Below are positions 51,590 to 60,129 of a DNA stretch of 64,000 nt, one piece after another. The stretch comes from Gammaproteobacteria bacterium. Its GTDB lineage: Bacteria > Pseudomonadota > Gammaproteobacteria > Xanthomonadales > Wenzhouxiangellaceae. Every line of letters starts with the position of its first letter. Positions within the stretch are counted from its first letter, which is position 1. Below the pieces are notes generated by a model. The model saw only the letters and a program-made list of their open reading frames with translations, searched no databases and had not been told where the DNA came from. The translations under genes were made by a program, and so were the position numbers. The stretch covers positions 1 to 64,000 of the forward strand of contig JAJFKX010000008.1 in the NCBI GenBank assembly GCA_021772985.1. Reading direction: 5' to 3'.

Positions 51590-52069
51590 CTATCCGGAGA
51601 CCTTGGTTCCGTTGTACCACAATTTCCCTTCGTTTGCTGATGGTACGATGGTGCCGGAAAATTGCTGCACGCCATCGGGTTCCGTGAAGGTGATGGTTGC
51701 ATTTGTAGACCGGTCTTTAATTTGCTGTCTATTCCAGCTGAGTGTGCTGGTGTCTTCGTCAAAGGTGAACTCGACCAGCGCTTCACCGGCGACCGAAACA
51801 GACCCATCTGCGCCGATCACCAGCGGAGAAAAGAAATCATCATAGTAATGCGTCTCGGTCTCGTATTCACCAGCCCAAGCAGTAATCGGGTTGGCGGCAG
51901 CATCATAAGCCGCCTTGTCGATCACTGAAACTGCCAGAACTTCATCACCAGGGGTCCATTGCCCCCCAGGAGGGATATAGGTGTACTGGAGTTCGGATGA
52001 ACTGTCAGTGTTATAGCTCAGGTAAATGTTTTCTTCAGTTTGGTTACTAATTGGAATATATGTTGACAT
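51590..52069 (-). CDS. uncharacterised 159-residue protein
   Basis: Not recognised. It has GGGAG 6 nt before its ATG. The chain is acidic, rich in Thr/Ser/Tyr, with beta-type pattern (MSTYIPISNQTEENIYLSYN; YDDFFSPLVIGADGSVSVAGEALVEFTF; TIVPSANEGKLWYNGTKV) and no signal peptide. The opening NQTEENIYLSYN hints at a cytolysin/lectin-like beta-sandwich, a weak inference. Confidence 0.6.
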   Translation of the reverse strand: MSTYIPISNQTEENIYLSYNTDSSSELQYTYIPPGGQWTPGDEVLAVSVIDKAAYDAAANPITAWAGEYETETHYYDDFFSPLVIGADGSVSVAGEALVEFTFDEDTSTLSWNRQQIKDRSTNATITFTEPDGVQQFSGTIVPSANEGKLWYNGTKVSG

Positions 52070-52295
52070 GTTAGTCTCCCGTTATGTTGTTGGTTTGTAT
52101 CGATCATTACGTCGATTAACCAAAGTATTGTTGTATTTGAACATCAGCTAATGAGTATCAATCCAATCGCTGTCATCCAGCTGATTTAAAGCCCAGGCTT
52201 CAAGGTCGGGCACCGGTTTTTAGCGAAGCGCCCTGAGAGTGGCTTAACACTCTTATCCTGTTTTTGACGGTGATTCTGATACTCCAGGTACTGAT

Positions 52296-52553
52296 TTATA
52301 ACCCAGGTGTTTTTACCGTCAGCGTCACAGCACCGTTGTTGGCAATGGTAAGACCCTTCGGAAGCGGGCTGAGAAACGGTTGATAGCCGTTGGCCGGAAT
52401 AAACTTCTGGACAATGGCAATCGCATCGTTGTTGACGTCCATCGTGTACTGACCTTCAACAGGATTTGGGTTGGACACCGCATCCGGATTCTTAGGGTCC
52501 TCGTTGGGCGACAGTGAAATGGATTTTCCTGGTTCTAAAGTTACTAATGGCAT
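52296..52553 (-). CDS. uncharacterised 85-residue protein
   Basis: Not recognised. A good GAGGG ribosome site precedes the ATG. The sequence (VTLEPGKSISLSPNEDPKNPD..., AVTLTVKTPGL) has a beta pattern and no membrane segment. Same direction as the 159-residue orphan 227 bp away, with which it may be co-transcribed. Confidence 0.5.
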   Translation of the reverse strand: MPLVTLEPGKSISLSPNEDPKNPDAVSNPNPVEGQYTMDVNNDAIAIVQKFIPANGYQPFLSPLPKGLTIANNGAVTLTVKTPGL

Positions 52554-52936
52554 GATATTTCCCTCTTATTAATTGAATGTTGAATATCACCTCCAGGTAG
52601 TGTCGCTGAAGGCTTGAGTCGATATTACTTGGGCCGGGAGAGAGGAGTTTTCACCCAGGTATCTTTTTGTTGCATCCAGGTCACATGAGACCTGGATGCA
52701 ACAATTAAGTACCTCGTTGTAACAGATTAAAGCTTAGCTGATGCGTTTAGGCCCAGGGCAACATTGAAAATACGCCAGCTCGCTCCCGCTGCATGCAGAG
52801 TGGGAAGCCATCCATAAACACATCGAAAGTACCCACGGGTACCTGATTGTTGGCAGACCGCTATTAATTTGAGCTGTGTTACACTCGGATTTGCGTCGAT
52901 ATTCTTAATAACCAAAAATCTGATCGGGGGATAACA
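52554..52936. other. intergenic segment with a 16-bp hairpin
   Basis: No credible gene. TTGTTGCATCCAGGTC (52667-52682) is mirrored exactly at 52689-52704 around a 6-nt loop, a strong hairpin with TTTTT on the left and AATTAAG on the right. A terminator for leftward reading lacks a T-run; a regulatory structure or element end are alternatives. Confidence 0.6.
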
Positions 52937-53929
52937 ATGGCAAATCAAGGCAAATGGTTCGATCATATTCTTATCGTGATGTGTGAGAACGAATCCGATA
53001 CCAACGTATTATTGGATCCTTTTATGTCTGCGCTGCGGGAGCAGGGGGTTTATCTTTCTGATAACCATGGCTGCTGTCATCCTTCGCAACCGAATTACAT
53101 TGCGACCATTGCAGGTTCAACCTTGGGTTTCCCCCACAATGTGACTAAACCGGGCACCAAGATGCCGCCGGGTGGCTGGGACTTTGCCGGAGACAATGTT
53201 CCACAACAGGTGTCAGAGGCTGGTCAGGATCCTTTTGAAATTCGCAGCATAGTGGATTTACTGGAAGATGCAGGCTTGAGCTGGCGGGCTTATATTGAGG
53301 ATTTACCGGGGGCTGGTGGTCGAAGCGGCAGCAAGACAGATCTGGGTGCGAAAGAAACCAATCACTACACCCGGCAGCCCGGCAACCCGGATGCCTGGTA
53401 TTACCTCAGTCGGCACAATCCGTTTATCTCCTTTCCCAGAATTACCCGGTTTAACCGGCTGGATAATGTGGTGGATGCATCGCTGCTGGCCGGGGACCTT
53501 TTCAACGGGAGTCTGCCGAATTTTTGCTGGTATACACCGAATAGATACCACGATGGCCATGGACTCCCTCCAGCTCAGAACACCACAGCGAATCAGAACG
53601 ACCCTACCAATTCTGCCCGGGTTGGCAACATCTCCAGTTGGGTCCAGTGGTTTTTGAATTTATATCCGATTGCAAACGATAACATTGCAACGGTGTTTCC
53701 AGCGCGTACCCTGGTGGTGTTGACCTTCGATGAAAACGGACCTTATACGGAGGAAAATCAGATCTATACGCTGCTGCTGGGCAAAGATGTGTTGAATGGT
53801 ATTTCCAGCCCGCAGGCTGGTACCTACAATCACTACAATCTGTTAAGAACAATCGAGGACAATTTTGGCCTTGGCACATTGGGCAGAAACGACCAGACAA
53901 GCAGTCCTTATTCTTTTTTTTCGGAATAG
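52937..53929 (+). CDS. phosphoesterase-family protein (acid phosphatase/phospholipase C-like)
   Basis: 330 residues. WFDHILIVMCENESDTNVLL, NHGCCHPSQPNYIATIAGSTLGF and TLVVLTFDENGPYTEENQIYTLLLG carry the metal-binding Glu/Asp/His layout of the PF04185-type phosphoesterases. No signal peptide. The extreme C-terminus is repeated as a broken copy at 55892-56002. Confidence 0.82.
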   Translation: MANQGKWFDHILIVMCENESDTNVLLDPFMSALREQGVYLSDNHGCCHPSQPNYIATIAGSTLGFPHNVTKPGTKMPPGGWDFAGDNVPQQVSEAGQDPFEIRSIVDLLEDAGLSWRAYIEDLPGAGGRSGSKTDLGAKETNHYTRQPGNPDAWYYLSRHNPFISFPRITRFNRLDNVVDASLLAGDLFNGSLPNFCWYTPNRYHDGHGLPPAQNTTANQNDPTNSARVGNISSWVQWFLNLYPIANDNIATVFPARTLVVLTFDENGPYTEENQIYTLLLGKDVLNGISSPQAGTYNHYNLLRTIEDNFGLGTLGRNDQTSSPYSFFSE

Positions 53930-53981
53930 GGATAGTTCAATATTCCCGGTTTCTGGGATGTGGTGTGTGGCTGTTAGTATT

Positions 53982-54263
53982 TTAACCAGGGTGTTCATAG
54001 TGAAACTCTATCAGATAGATTTTCTCACCTTTACCATGCTTGGCAACCTTAAGCAGGTCCGCAACACCGCTGAAGCCTGATTTTCGAGCCAGTGCCGGGG
54101 TAATGTCGTCGAAATCCAGCGGATGCATTTGATCGATAACAACAACCCCGGAATCGAGCTTGTACCGCCCAGCTATGCGGACCCGAGGTTTTTTCCAGAT
54201 GCGAACACTGCAGGTGATTTCACCTTTTTTGATGGGTTCTCTCAGACGTTTGGTGAATTGCAT
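53982..54263 (-). CDS. ASCH-domain-like protein
   Basis: 93 residues: QFTKRLREPIKKGEITCSVRIWKKPRVRIAGRYKLDSGVVVIDQMHPLDFDDITPALARKSGFSGVADLLKVAKHGKGEKIYLIEFHY. The compact beta-barrel pattern and the DxxxITPALARxSGF block resemble ASCH/RNA-binding-like small proteins. Function not known. Confidence 0.7.
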   Translation of the reverse strand: MQFTKRLREPIKKGEITCSVRIWKKPRVRIAGRYKLDSGVVVIDQMHPLDFDDITPALARKSGFSGVADLLKVAKHGKGEKIYLIEFHYEHPG

Positions 54264-54341
54264 GTATTTGATTTCACCTAAATGATATATGCCTTGTGTC
54301 TCAAGCTATTGATACATCAGGACAAAAGCATTTGTATGAAC

Positions 54342-55079
54342 TTAACCGGGAATGGGGACGCCAACATAGATTGCGATAATCGATACCGAATCAATCAGGC
54401 CATGGGCAAGTATAGTGACCCATAAATTGCGGCCACACAATAGATAAGCCAAACCGAAAATCATACCTATAATGCTGATGGTCAAAATTCCAGTGGGGCC
54501 TTGCCAGCTGTGGGCCAGGCCAAAAATGATGCCCTGAATGACCACGGCAGCCGCCCATGCTGTACGGTTTTGCCCCAGAGCGCCGGCAAACCGATTAAGG
54601 ATAAACCCGCGGGCAATGAATTCCTCTCCAAAAGCCGCAGTACCCCAAGCCAATGGGCCCACGAATATCAAAAAAGTCAGCAGTCCGCCATCGCGTATCA
54701 GTGCAAGTGCGGACAAATCTATGGGTGCTATTTCAAGCGCTTGTATTATTGGGAAAATAACAACATTGGTAACCAGGCCGATAGCTATCCATGTGGCTAT
54801 AGCAGCAATCACAATACGCCACCATTTGTCTGGCCGCTTAAAACCTAAGTCGCGCCAGCTGATATTTCGCCTGCGTAAAAGCAGGCTTGCAATTACAACG
54901 CCAATAACAATAGCGATCGGACCCAAATAAGGAAAGCCGATAGTATTTCTGAAAATGGCTGCAAAGATAAACGGGCTAATAACCAGCAGGGTTTCAAAAG
55001 CTGCCTGCATCAAACTATCGCCTGGTGCTGCTGCAGTAGTTGTCATTAAGCGGTCAGTTTCAGAATGGTTATGTTTCAT
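54342..55079 (-). CDS. CPBP-family intramembrane protease
   Basis: About 246 residues from ATG at 55079, overlapping the TetR stop region. Eight hydrophobic segments; conserved motifs AFGEEFIARGFILNR (EExxxR), FGLAHSWQG and LAHGLIDS. These are Abi/CAAX-type proteases, sometimes linked to bacteriocin self-immunity. Co-transcribed with the TetR gene. Confidence 0.88.
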   Translation of the reverse strand: MKHNHSETDRLMTTTAAAPGDSLMQAAFETLLVISPFIFAAIFRNTIGFPYLGPIAIVIGVVIASLLLRRRNISWRDLGFKRPDKWWRIVIAAIATWIAIGLVTNVVIFPIIQALEIAPIDLSALALIRDGGLLTFLIFVGPLAWGTAAFGEEFIARGFILNRFAGALGQNRTAWAAAVVIQGIIFGLAHSWQGPTGILTISIIGMIFGLAYLLCGRNLWVTILAHGLIDSVSIIAIYVGVPIPG

Positions 55080-55746
55080 TGCATTGTTCCAAGTCACTTA
55101 TGTTGGCCTTGCAATAGGCGATTACGACTCGCTTCAACTCTGCTTGTATGTTGTCGGCGCTAAAGCGATTATCCAGGGGAGTAAACAGCAGATGCGTGTT
55201 AACCATCGAACGGATTAAATTAAGCGCGAATCTGATCACAAGGGTTGACTGGTCATCGGTGGTTTTTCCCTGAGCCTGCAATAGCCATTGCTCGATGATT
55301 GCCGAAACGTCAGCACGCAGCTGACGTTCCTCAGCATTCATTTCATTGGGACGGATAACCTCACGCAAGGCTAGTGCGCGTGCTAGTCCGGAGGAATGGT
55401 TGATTGATGAGACGACCATATCAATCAGAGCCTCAAAGCGGGCTGTCAGCCCCTGGTCTTGCCAGTGTTCGTTTGAGAAAAAGGCCTGGGTGTTTTCGAG
55501 TTGACGCTGCAGCATTTCGATCAACAGATAATCCAGCGCTAACTCCTTGGAAGCGAAACGGGTATAGAAGGCGCCGGCTGTTATGCCGGCATGCGCTGTA
55601 ATTTGCGCAATGGTAATGTCCTCGTACTCACGCTCGGCCAGTAATTCGATGATCGCGGTAAGGATTTTCTCCAGGGTTTTCCGGCTGCGCTGCTGTTTTG
55701 GCGGAAGCATACGGGTGGCGTGTATATCAGTTTTTTGCGAATTCAT
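55069..55746 (-). CDS. TetR/AcrR-family regulator
   Basis: 225 residues. HTH: KILTAIIELLAEREYEDITIAQITAHAGITAGAFYTRFASKELALDYL. A semi-palindrome at 55750-55771 (CTAAAT...ATTTAG) upstream of the start is the likely operator. It precedes the CPBP protease in one transcript. Confidence 0.9.
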   Translation of the reverse strand: MNSQKTDIHATRMLPPKQQRSRKTLEKILTAIIELLAEREYEDITIAQITAHAGITAGAFYTRFASKELALDYLLIEMLQRQLENTQAFFSNEHWQDQGLTARFEALIDMVVSSINHSSGLARALALREVIRPNEMNAEERQLRADVSAIIEQWLLQAQGKTTDDQSTLVIRFALNLIRSMVNTHLLFTPLDNRFSADNIQAELKRVVIAYCKANISDLEQCNET

Positions 55747-55749
55747 AAG

Positions 55750-55771
55750 CTAAATCATAATTCTTATTTAG
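55750..55771. promoter_or_regulatory. predicted TetR operator
   Basis: CTAAAT and ATTTAG arms with a 10-bp spacer, 4 bp upstream of the TetR start codon; AT-rich, so a chance match is possible. Confidence 0.45.
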
Positions 55772-55891
55772 TTTTAAGTCAAATATACTATATTTTTATT
55801 GATGCAGGAGCCTTGCTCATGCCATGAAATATCGATCACATACGGCTTTTTGAATAGGGCTTTTTAGGTTATATGGATGTCCATTTGCTTT

Positions 55892-56002
55892 GCTACCTAT
55901 AATCACTACAATCTGCTAAGAACAATCGAGGACAATTTTGGCCTTGGCACCCTGGGCAGAAACGACCAAGCCAGCACTCCTTATTCCTTTTTCTCTGAGT
56001 AG
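55892..56002 (+). pseudogene. 3' fragment of a second phosphoesterase gene
   Basis: 37 codons that read ATYNHYNLLRTIEDNFGLG then TLGRNDQASTPYSFFSE and a stop, matching the C-terminus of the gene ending at 53929 with a few substitutions. No upstream part is left. DNA similarity continues some 20 bp past the stop. Confidence 0.88.
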
Positions 56003-56105
56003 AGGCAATTCAATCATCCCAGCTGCCGGGCGCTGGTGTATGAATTTGTAGGAGCCGATTGTATCGGCGATCAGATTACTCAGCCACGGTTTACAGAGCT
56101 GCGTC

Positions 56106-56594
56106 TTAACCCTTGGGAGTCAGCACGCTGATTGTATGCTGCAGACCGAAGTGTTCAGCGATGTTGTTGGCAGCAAACTTGTAGAAATCCACAGTCTGTC
56201 GTGCATTGCTCGATTCCGCTTGCCAATGCAACACGACCTCGGCTGCCATCTCTCCCGATCCGGTGAGTGTCATGGTTGATACGTAGGGTGGCGTGACCGG
56301 TGCATCCGCTTGTTTTTGCCAGCCCTGGTAGGTGAGCGATAGCGCAACATCATCACGGGCAATCATTTTCTCACGGGTGCTGGGCTCAGTCGGCAATGGA
56401 TGATCATGACTGAACCACAGTGCCCGTATGGTGCCCACGCTATGCCCGTATTCGGGTGTGGCCTTGGCGCATTTCCAGACGGTAATGGTGTTTTGTGCAT
56501 CGAACGAGCGGATCAAACCCCAGATATCGGCGAGATTAGGAACGTATTTGCCTTCCGTGAAAGTGATGTTGATGTCGACGTTGTAATCGGTCAT
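56106..56594 (-). CDS. uncharacterised 162-residue protein
   Basis: Not recognised. Start at ATG 56594 with AGGGAAA 8 nt upstream; MQGKQREIP before it is probably untranslated. A soluble alpha/beta pattern with Trp-rich segments (DIWGLIRSFDAQNTITVWKC; FSHDHPLPTEPSTREKM; LHWQAESSNARQTVDFYKFAAN). No signal peptide. Confidence 0.6.
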   Translation of the reverse strand: MTDYNVDINITFTEGKYVPNLADIWGLIRSFDAQNTITVWKCAKATPEYGHSVGTIRALWFSHDHPLPTEPSTREKMIARDDVALSLTYQGWQKQADAPVTPPYVSTMTLTGSGEMAAEVVLHWQAESSNARQTVDFYKFAANNIAEHFGLQHTISVLTPKG

Positions 56595-56760
56595 TGGTAT
56601 TTCCCTTTGTTTTCCCTGCATTGGATGTAAACATTATTTTCTGCGTGATTCAAGTGTATCGATAACTGAATAATGTGCGGTAAAAGGTATTTATGATGCG
56701 GCTGTCTGTTAACGCTTCCAATTAACAAGGCATCTAATTTGTTTTGCAGGGATCATTCTG

Positions 56761-58005
56761 ATGAGCAATTGGTACTTTTCAGTTCACAGGTTCTCCATAG
56801 TTGTCGTGCTGCAAATCTTATTAGCAGGCGGAATGGTTAGTGCCCCGATGGGTATTGCGTTTGCGGCTGGTGGAAAACCACAAGATGACATCAATTGGTC
56901 TGCTGTTTCTCAGTTGATGCAGGAACAGGTTAATAGTGGGCAGGTGCCGAATGCATTAGGCTTAATCTCAATCAACGGAAAAGTAGTGTTCCGGGAAGCA
57001 TATGGCATGGCCAGCCCAGGCACATCGGTAACACCGGAGACTGTAGTCCGGTTATCATCACTGACCAAAACAGTGACTGCTGTTGCAGTCATGATGCTGA
57101 TTGAGGATGGCGTGTTGGCTCTGAACGATCCAGTATCAAAGCATATTCCAGCATTTGCTCAAGCCAAAGTGCAGGTTGGTGAAACGGCAGATGGTGAACC
57201 ACTCCTGGTGCAGCCCAAAACGCCATTAACCATTCATCACCTGTTGACGCACACCGCAGGGCTGGCAGGCTTTTCGCCAGCGACAGACAAACTGTATGAT
57301 TCCCAGGATACTAAAGCTTTTGCTCAAGGCATTGCTGCATTACCGCTGCGGCACCACCCTGGAGAAGGCTACCAATACGGCAATGCCTATGAAGTATTGG
57401 CAGCTGTGGTCGAAGCCGGTAGCGGTAAAAGCCTGGCTGAATTTTTACAGCAGCGACTGTTCAATCCATTGCAAATGGACAATACGATGTTCTATGTGCC
57501 ACCGGAAAAGACAGCCGGATATTCGGTGCTGTTTACCCGTGAAAGTGAGCAGGGGTTTGCTATAGACGAAGATCTGCAGGAAACACCAACCAGTTTCTAT
57601 TCAGGTGGTGGTGGTTTGAGAAGTACGTTGAATGATTTCCACCGTTTTGCATCAATGCTGCTGCAGGGTGGTGAATATGATGGAGTGCGGGTATTGCAGC
57701 CGGAGTCGGTATCGCTGATGACTCGCAATCATGTCGATCCGTCTCTGCCGGGCGCCAGGGCGGGAGATAACGGCTGGGGTTACGGGCTTTCCGTGCGTTA
57801 CCGGCAGCAGACACCAATGCCGGGTTCAATCGGCACATTTGGCTGGACAGGAGGAACCGGCACCTTGTATTTTGTTGATCCTGAGCTGGAACTGATCGGG
57901 ATAGTATTCACTCAGCTGCATTGGCGTGATCAGCATCGGTTGCGAGAATCATTTTTGGTTGGGGCCTATCAAACTATCCAAAAACACCTCACAGGTGGCC
58001 AATAA
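56761..58005 (+). CDS. class C beta-lactamase-fold serine hydrolase
   Basis: 414 residues with a signal peptide. Active-site SxxK is SSLTKTVTAV, the YxN motif is YQYGNAYEV, and HHLLTHTAGLAGF and GWTGGTGTLYF are typical of EstB/LACTB-like esterases. More likely an esterase or peptidase than a beta-lactamase. Confidence 0.88.
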   Translation: MSNWYFSVHRFSIVVVLQILLAGGMVSAPMGIAFAAGGKPQDDINWSAVSQLMQEQVNSGQVPNALGLISINGKVVFREAYGMASPGTSVTPETVVRLSSLTKTVTAVAVMMLIEDGVLALNDPVSKHIPAFAQAKVQVGETADGEPLLVQPKTPLTIHHLLTHTAGLAGFSPATDKLYDSQDTKAFAQGIAALPLRHHPGEGYQYGNAYEVLAAVVEAGSGKSLAEFLQQRLFNPLQMDNTMFYVPPEKTAGYSVLFTRESEQGFAIDEDLQETPTSFYSGGGGLRSTLNDFHRFASMLLQGGEYDGVRVLQPESVSLMTRNHVDPSLPGARAGDNGWGYGLSVRYRQQTPMPGSIGTFGWTGGTGTLYFVDPELELIGIVFTQLHWRDQHRLRESFLVGAYQTIQKHLTGGQ

Positions 58006-58072
58006 ATTTCGACGTTCAGGCGAAGTCAGGCCTTTGTTTATAAAGTGTGAAGGCGCTGTTTACATATACCTG

Positions 58073-58321
58073 CTAGCCCGGATATTGCACGAGTACGGCG
58101 AATAGGTCCATAAAATATACTTAATATCAAAAGTATAGGTGGATTTTGGTTATAGTGGTGGTCGACACGTTTTGTACCTGTTTGGTTTTACGCTGAAAGT
58201 GGCGTCATATTTGGCGCTATCCCCGGCACACCATAGCCCGCTATGGTTTAGCCGACGAGAACACCAACTGTTTGGCCACTTTCACCCTAAAATCCAAATA
58301 CTCGTGCAATATCCGGGCTAG
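58073..58321. mobile_element. 249-bp palindromic element (MITE-like)
   Basis: Bounded by perfect 23-bp inverted repeats: CTAGCCCGGATATTGCACG... at 58073-58095 and its mirror at 58299-58321. A second, inner pair TGAAAGTGGC / GCCACTTTCA lies at about 58193 and 58275, and CTAG occurs at both tips. No protein is encoded. The form fits a miniature transposable or dispersed repeat element. Confidence 0.75.
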
Positions 58322-58389
58322 TCATGCATACGAGTACCAATTTAGAGGCAATAACGAGCGTTACAAAACAAAAATTTCAGCTTAGTCGA

Positions 58390-58656
58390 TTAGCCAGAAT
58401 GTTTCTGTGCAAACAAGTTATACAGCCAGGCAAATATTGCACCGCCGATTGCACCGTCGATCAGACCGTAAACTGTACCAACGATGACCGAGATCAAGCC
58501 TGATCCAGGTGTGTAGCCTGGGTAGATAGAAGCAGCAAGGCTGAGCAGTGCGCTGCCGTAAGGCGGCCAAATCATGTTAGCCAGTCCAACGATGAGCATA
58601 GCTCCACCCCAGAGTAAGCCGGCGGCTAATGCAAGTGCGGTGGTGTTAAGTTTCAT
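58390..58656 (-). CDS. holin-like small membrane protein
   Basis: 88 residues, three hydrophobic segments (LALAAGLLWGGAMLIVGLANMIWP, GSALLSLAASIYPG, GLISVIVGTVYGLIDGAIGGAIFAWLYNLF). Similar proteins are named bacteriophage holin in databases, but are found on chromosomes without phage genes. Function unproven. Confidence 0.7.
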   Translation of the reverse strand: MKLNTTALALAAGLLWGGAMLIVGLANMIWPPYGSALLSLAASIYPGYTPGSGLISVIVGTVYGLIDGAIGGAIFAWLYNLFAQKHSG

Positions 58657-58728
58657 ATTACTACTCCCAGTATCAGTGAGGAGAATGCATGTCTGATCAT
58701 CCTCCAGGATTAACTGTTGGTGACTAAT

Positions 58729-59478
58729 TCAAAGCTTATTATGATCCGCCCGCAACCAACAAACCAGCGCCAGCCGTTCCGCCTGCACATAATCTGCAAC
58801 CGGTGAAACACAATGCAATGCCGGTATTTGGAACATATTGATGGAGTTGTACTTCGGCGTCAGGGTCAGTTTGACCTCACCCTGATCGTCAAGCGCCTGA
58901 AACAGACCTCCCCAATGGGTTTCCCAGTTCTTACTCAGGTTAATAACGATGGCGAAACGCCGATCCTGCCCGGCCTGAAAGTCATTGTGTGTTTTCAGGT
59001 AATAACCTGCGATGTAGCGGGTGGCCTGCACATAGGTTTTGATCACCTCATGATCGCCGGTAATGGTTTTCCAGAAATCCATCCAGGGTGGTTTATTGAC
59101 TTCTTCAACCACCCGGTTGATGGGTAGTTCAGGGTTTTTTTTGTTCAGGTAGGCGCTGATCATCATGTAGGTGTCGTAAACAAACTGATAATCATCGGTT
59201 GCCGTTTCCGAGATCCTTTGCCAGAAATCATCCTGCTCGGTTGCCGGTAGCTGTTCAAATACATCACGACGGATTGTTTTTGCTTGCTCGTGATCACGGT
59301 AAGCGATCGACCAGGGTACTTTCTCACGCAAACATTCATACAGAATATCTGCAACTTCCGGCCGCAGTGCATCGGTTATCTGCAGATAACCTTGCTGCCT
59401 GAACTCTCGGCCCAGTTGCTCAGGATCAAGTGCGGGGTTGAGTAGCCCCTGATTCAATATACGATGGTGGAGATACAT
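58729..59478 (-). CDS. 2-oxoglutarate/Fe(II)-dependent oxygenase-like protein
   Basis: 249 residues. Iron ligands of a prolyl-4-hydroxylase-type fold are suggested by YYLKTHNDFQAG (His-x-Asp) and ALHCVSPVADYVQAERLALVCWLR (distal His and Arg). The start EQLGREFRQQGYLQITDAL is common in this group. Substrate unknown. Confidence 0.78.
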   Translation of the reverse strand: MYLHHRILNQGLLNPALDPEQLGREFRQQGYLQITDALRPEVADILYECLREKVPWSIAYRDHEQAKTIRRDVFEQLPATEQDDFWQRISETATDDYQFVYDTYMMISAYLNKKNPELPINRVVEEVNKPPWMDFWKTITGDHEVIKTYVQATRYIAGYYLKTHNDFQAGQDRRFAIVINLSKNWETHWGGLFQALDDQGEVKLTLTPKYNSINMFQIPALHCVSPVADYVQAERLALVCWLRADHNKL

Positions 59479-59547
59479 AACTAGCAGCTCCGATTGGAAA
59501 GCAAAAGGCTATGTCCAGGCTGGTGCTGGATTCGGTGTGGGTATTTC

Positions 59548-60117
59548 TTATACAACGTTAAACTCCTGTTTTGATTGTTGTGTTAATTGCCGGTCCAGGT
59601 CATTGACTGATGGATCAGCTCTGCACCACCATCCTGGCTGCGATAAACGAGGGAAAAGTGCTACATCCTGTGGAGTAATTTTCACCTGGTTTGTTGGTGT
59701 TTCCTCAATCGTCAGTGCGGCCGTATGAAAAGGGAATTTTCGAGCGGTAATAAAGGCCGAAAACTTGCAGATAAACAATGCTGCCAGCATTTCGGTCGAC
59801 GGATCGCCGGGTGTAATCAGCAGCCGCTGTAATTGCTCCGGTTCATGCATTTGAAAATAATCGAGCAGTGGGTCTTGCTGGTTGAGCTGCAAGACATGAT
59901 CAACACTGTTGTCGATCCAGCCATGCCAATCACGTTTCAACTCACTGAAATCTGTTGCGCAATTGCTAATCGGATCAAGCGGCCTGTCAGCATTGTATTT
60001 GAGACTGACCGAGACTATTTCATTGTGCCCATGTGGCACTGAACATTTGCTCGATGTTGATTTCAGCAGCCGATGCGCCATACAAAATCGCCGGGTGAAG
60101 TAATATGCATGGCTCAG
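59548..60117 (-). CDS. 6-pyruvoyl-tetrahydropterin synthase/QueD-like protein
   Basis: 178-190 residues. Zinc and active-site motifs AHRLL, CSVPHGHNEIVSVSL (Cys-x3-HGHN), DFSELK and DHVLQLN are those of the PTPS/QueD family. The ATG at 60081 leaves out the strand YYFTRRFC that usually precedes AHRL; that segment is in frame back to a CTG at 60117, suggesting an unusual CTG start just after the stop of the upstream gene. The C-terminal half (LALFICKFSAFITARKF...) is atypical. Confidence 0.75.
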   Translation of the reverse strand: MSHAYYFTRRFCMAHRLLKSTSSKCSVPHGHNEIVSVSLKYNADRPLDPISNCATDFSELKRDWHGWIDNSVDHVLQLNQQDPLLDYFQMHEPEQLQRLLITPGDPSTEMLAALFICKFSAFITARKFPFHTAALTIEETPTNQVKITPQDVALFPRLSQPGWWCRADPSVNDLDRQLTQQSKQEFNVV

Positions 60118-60129
60118 CCTGGTTGCCTG

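Noticed and set aside
52727-52966. 79-codon leftward frame overlapping the phosphoesterase start
   Set aside because: Covers the promoter region of a real gene and lacks coding features.
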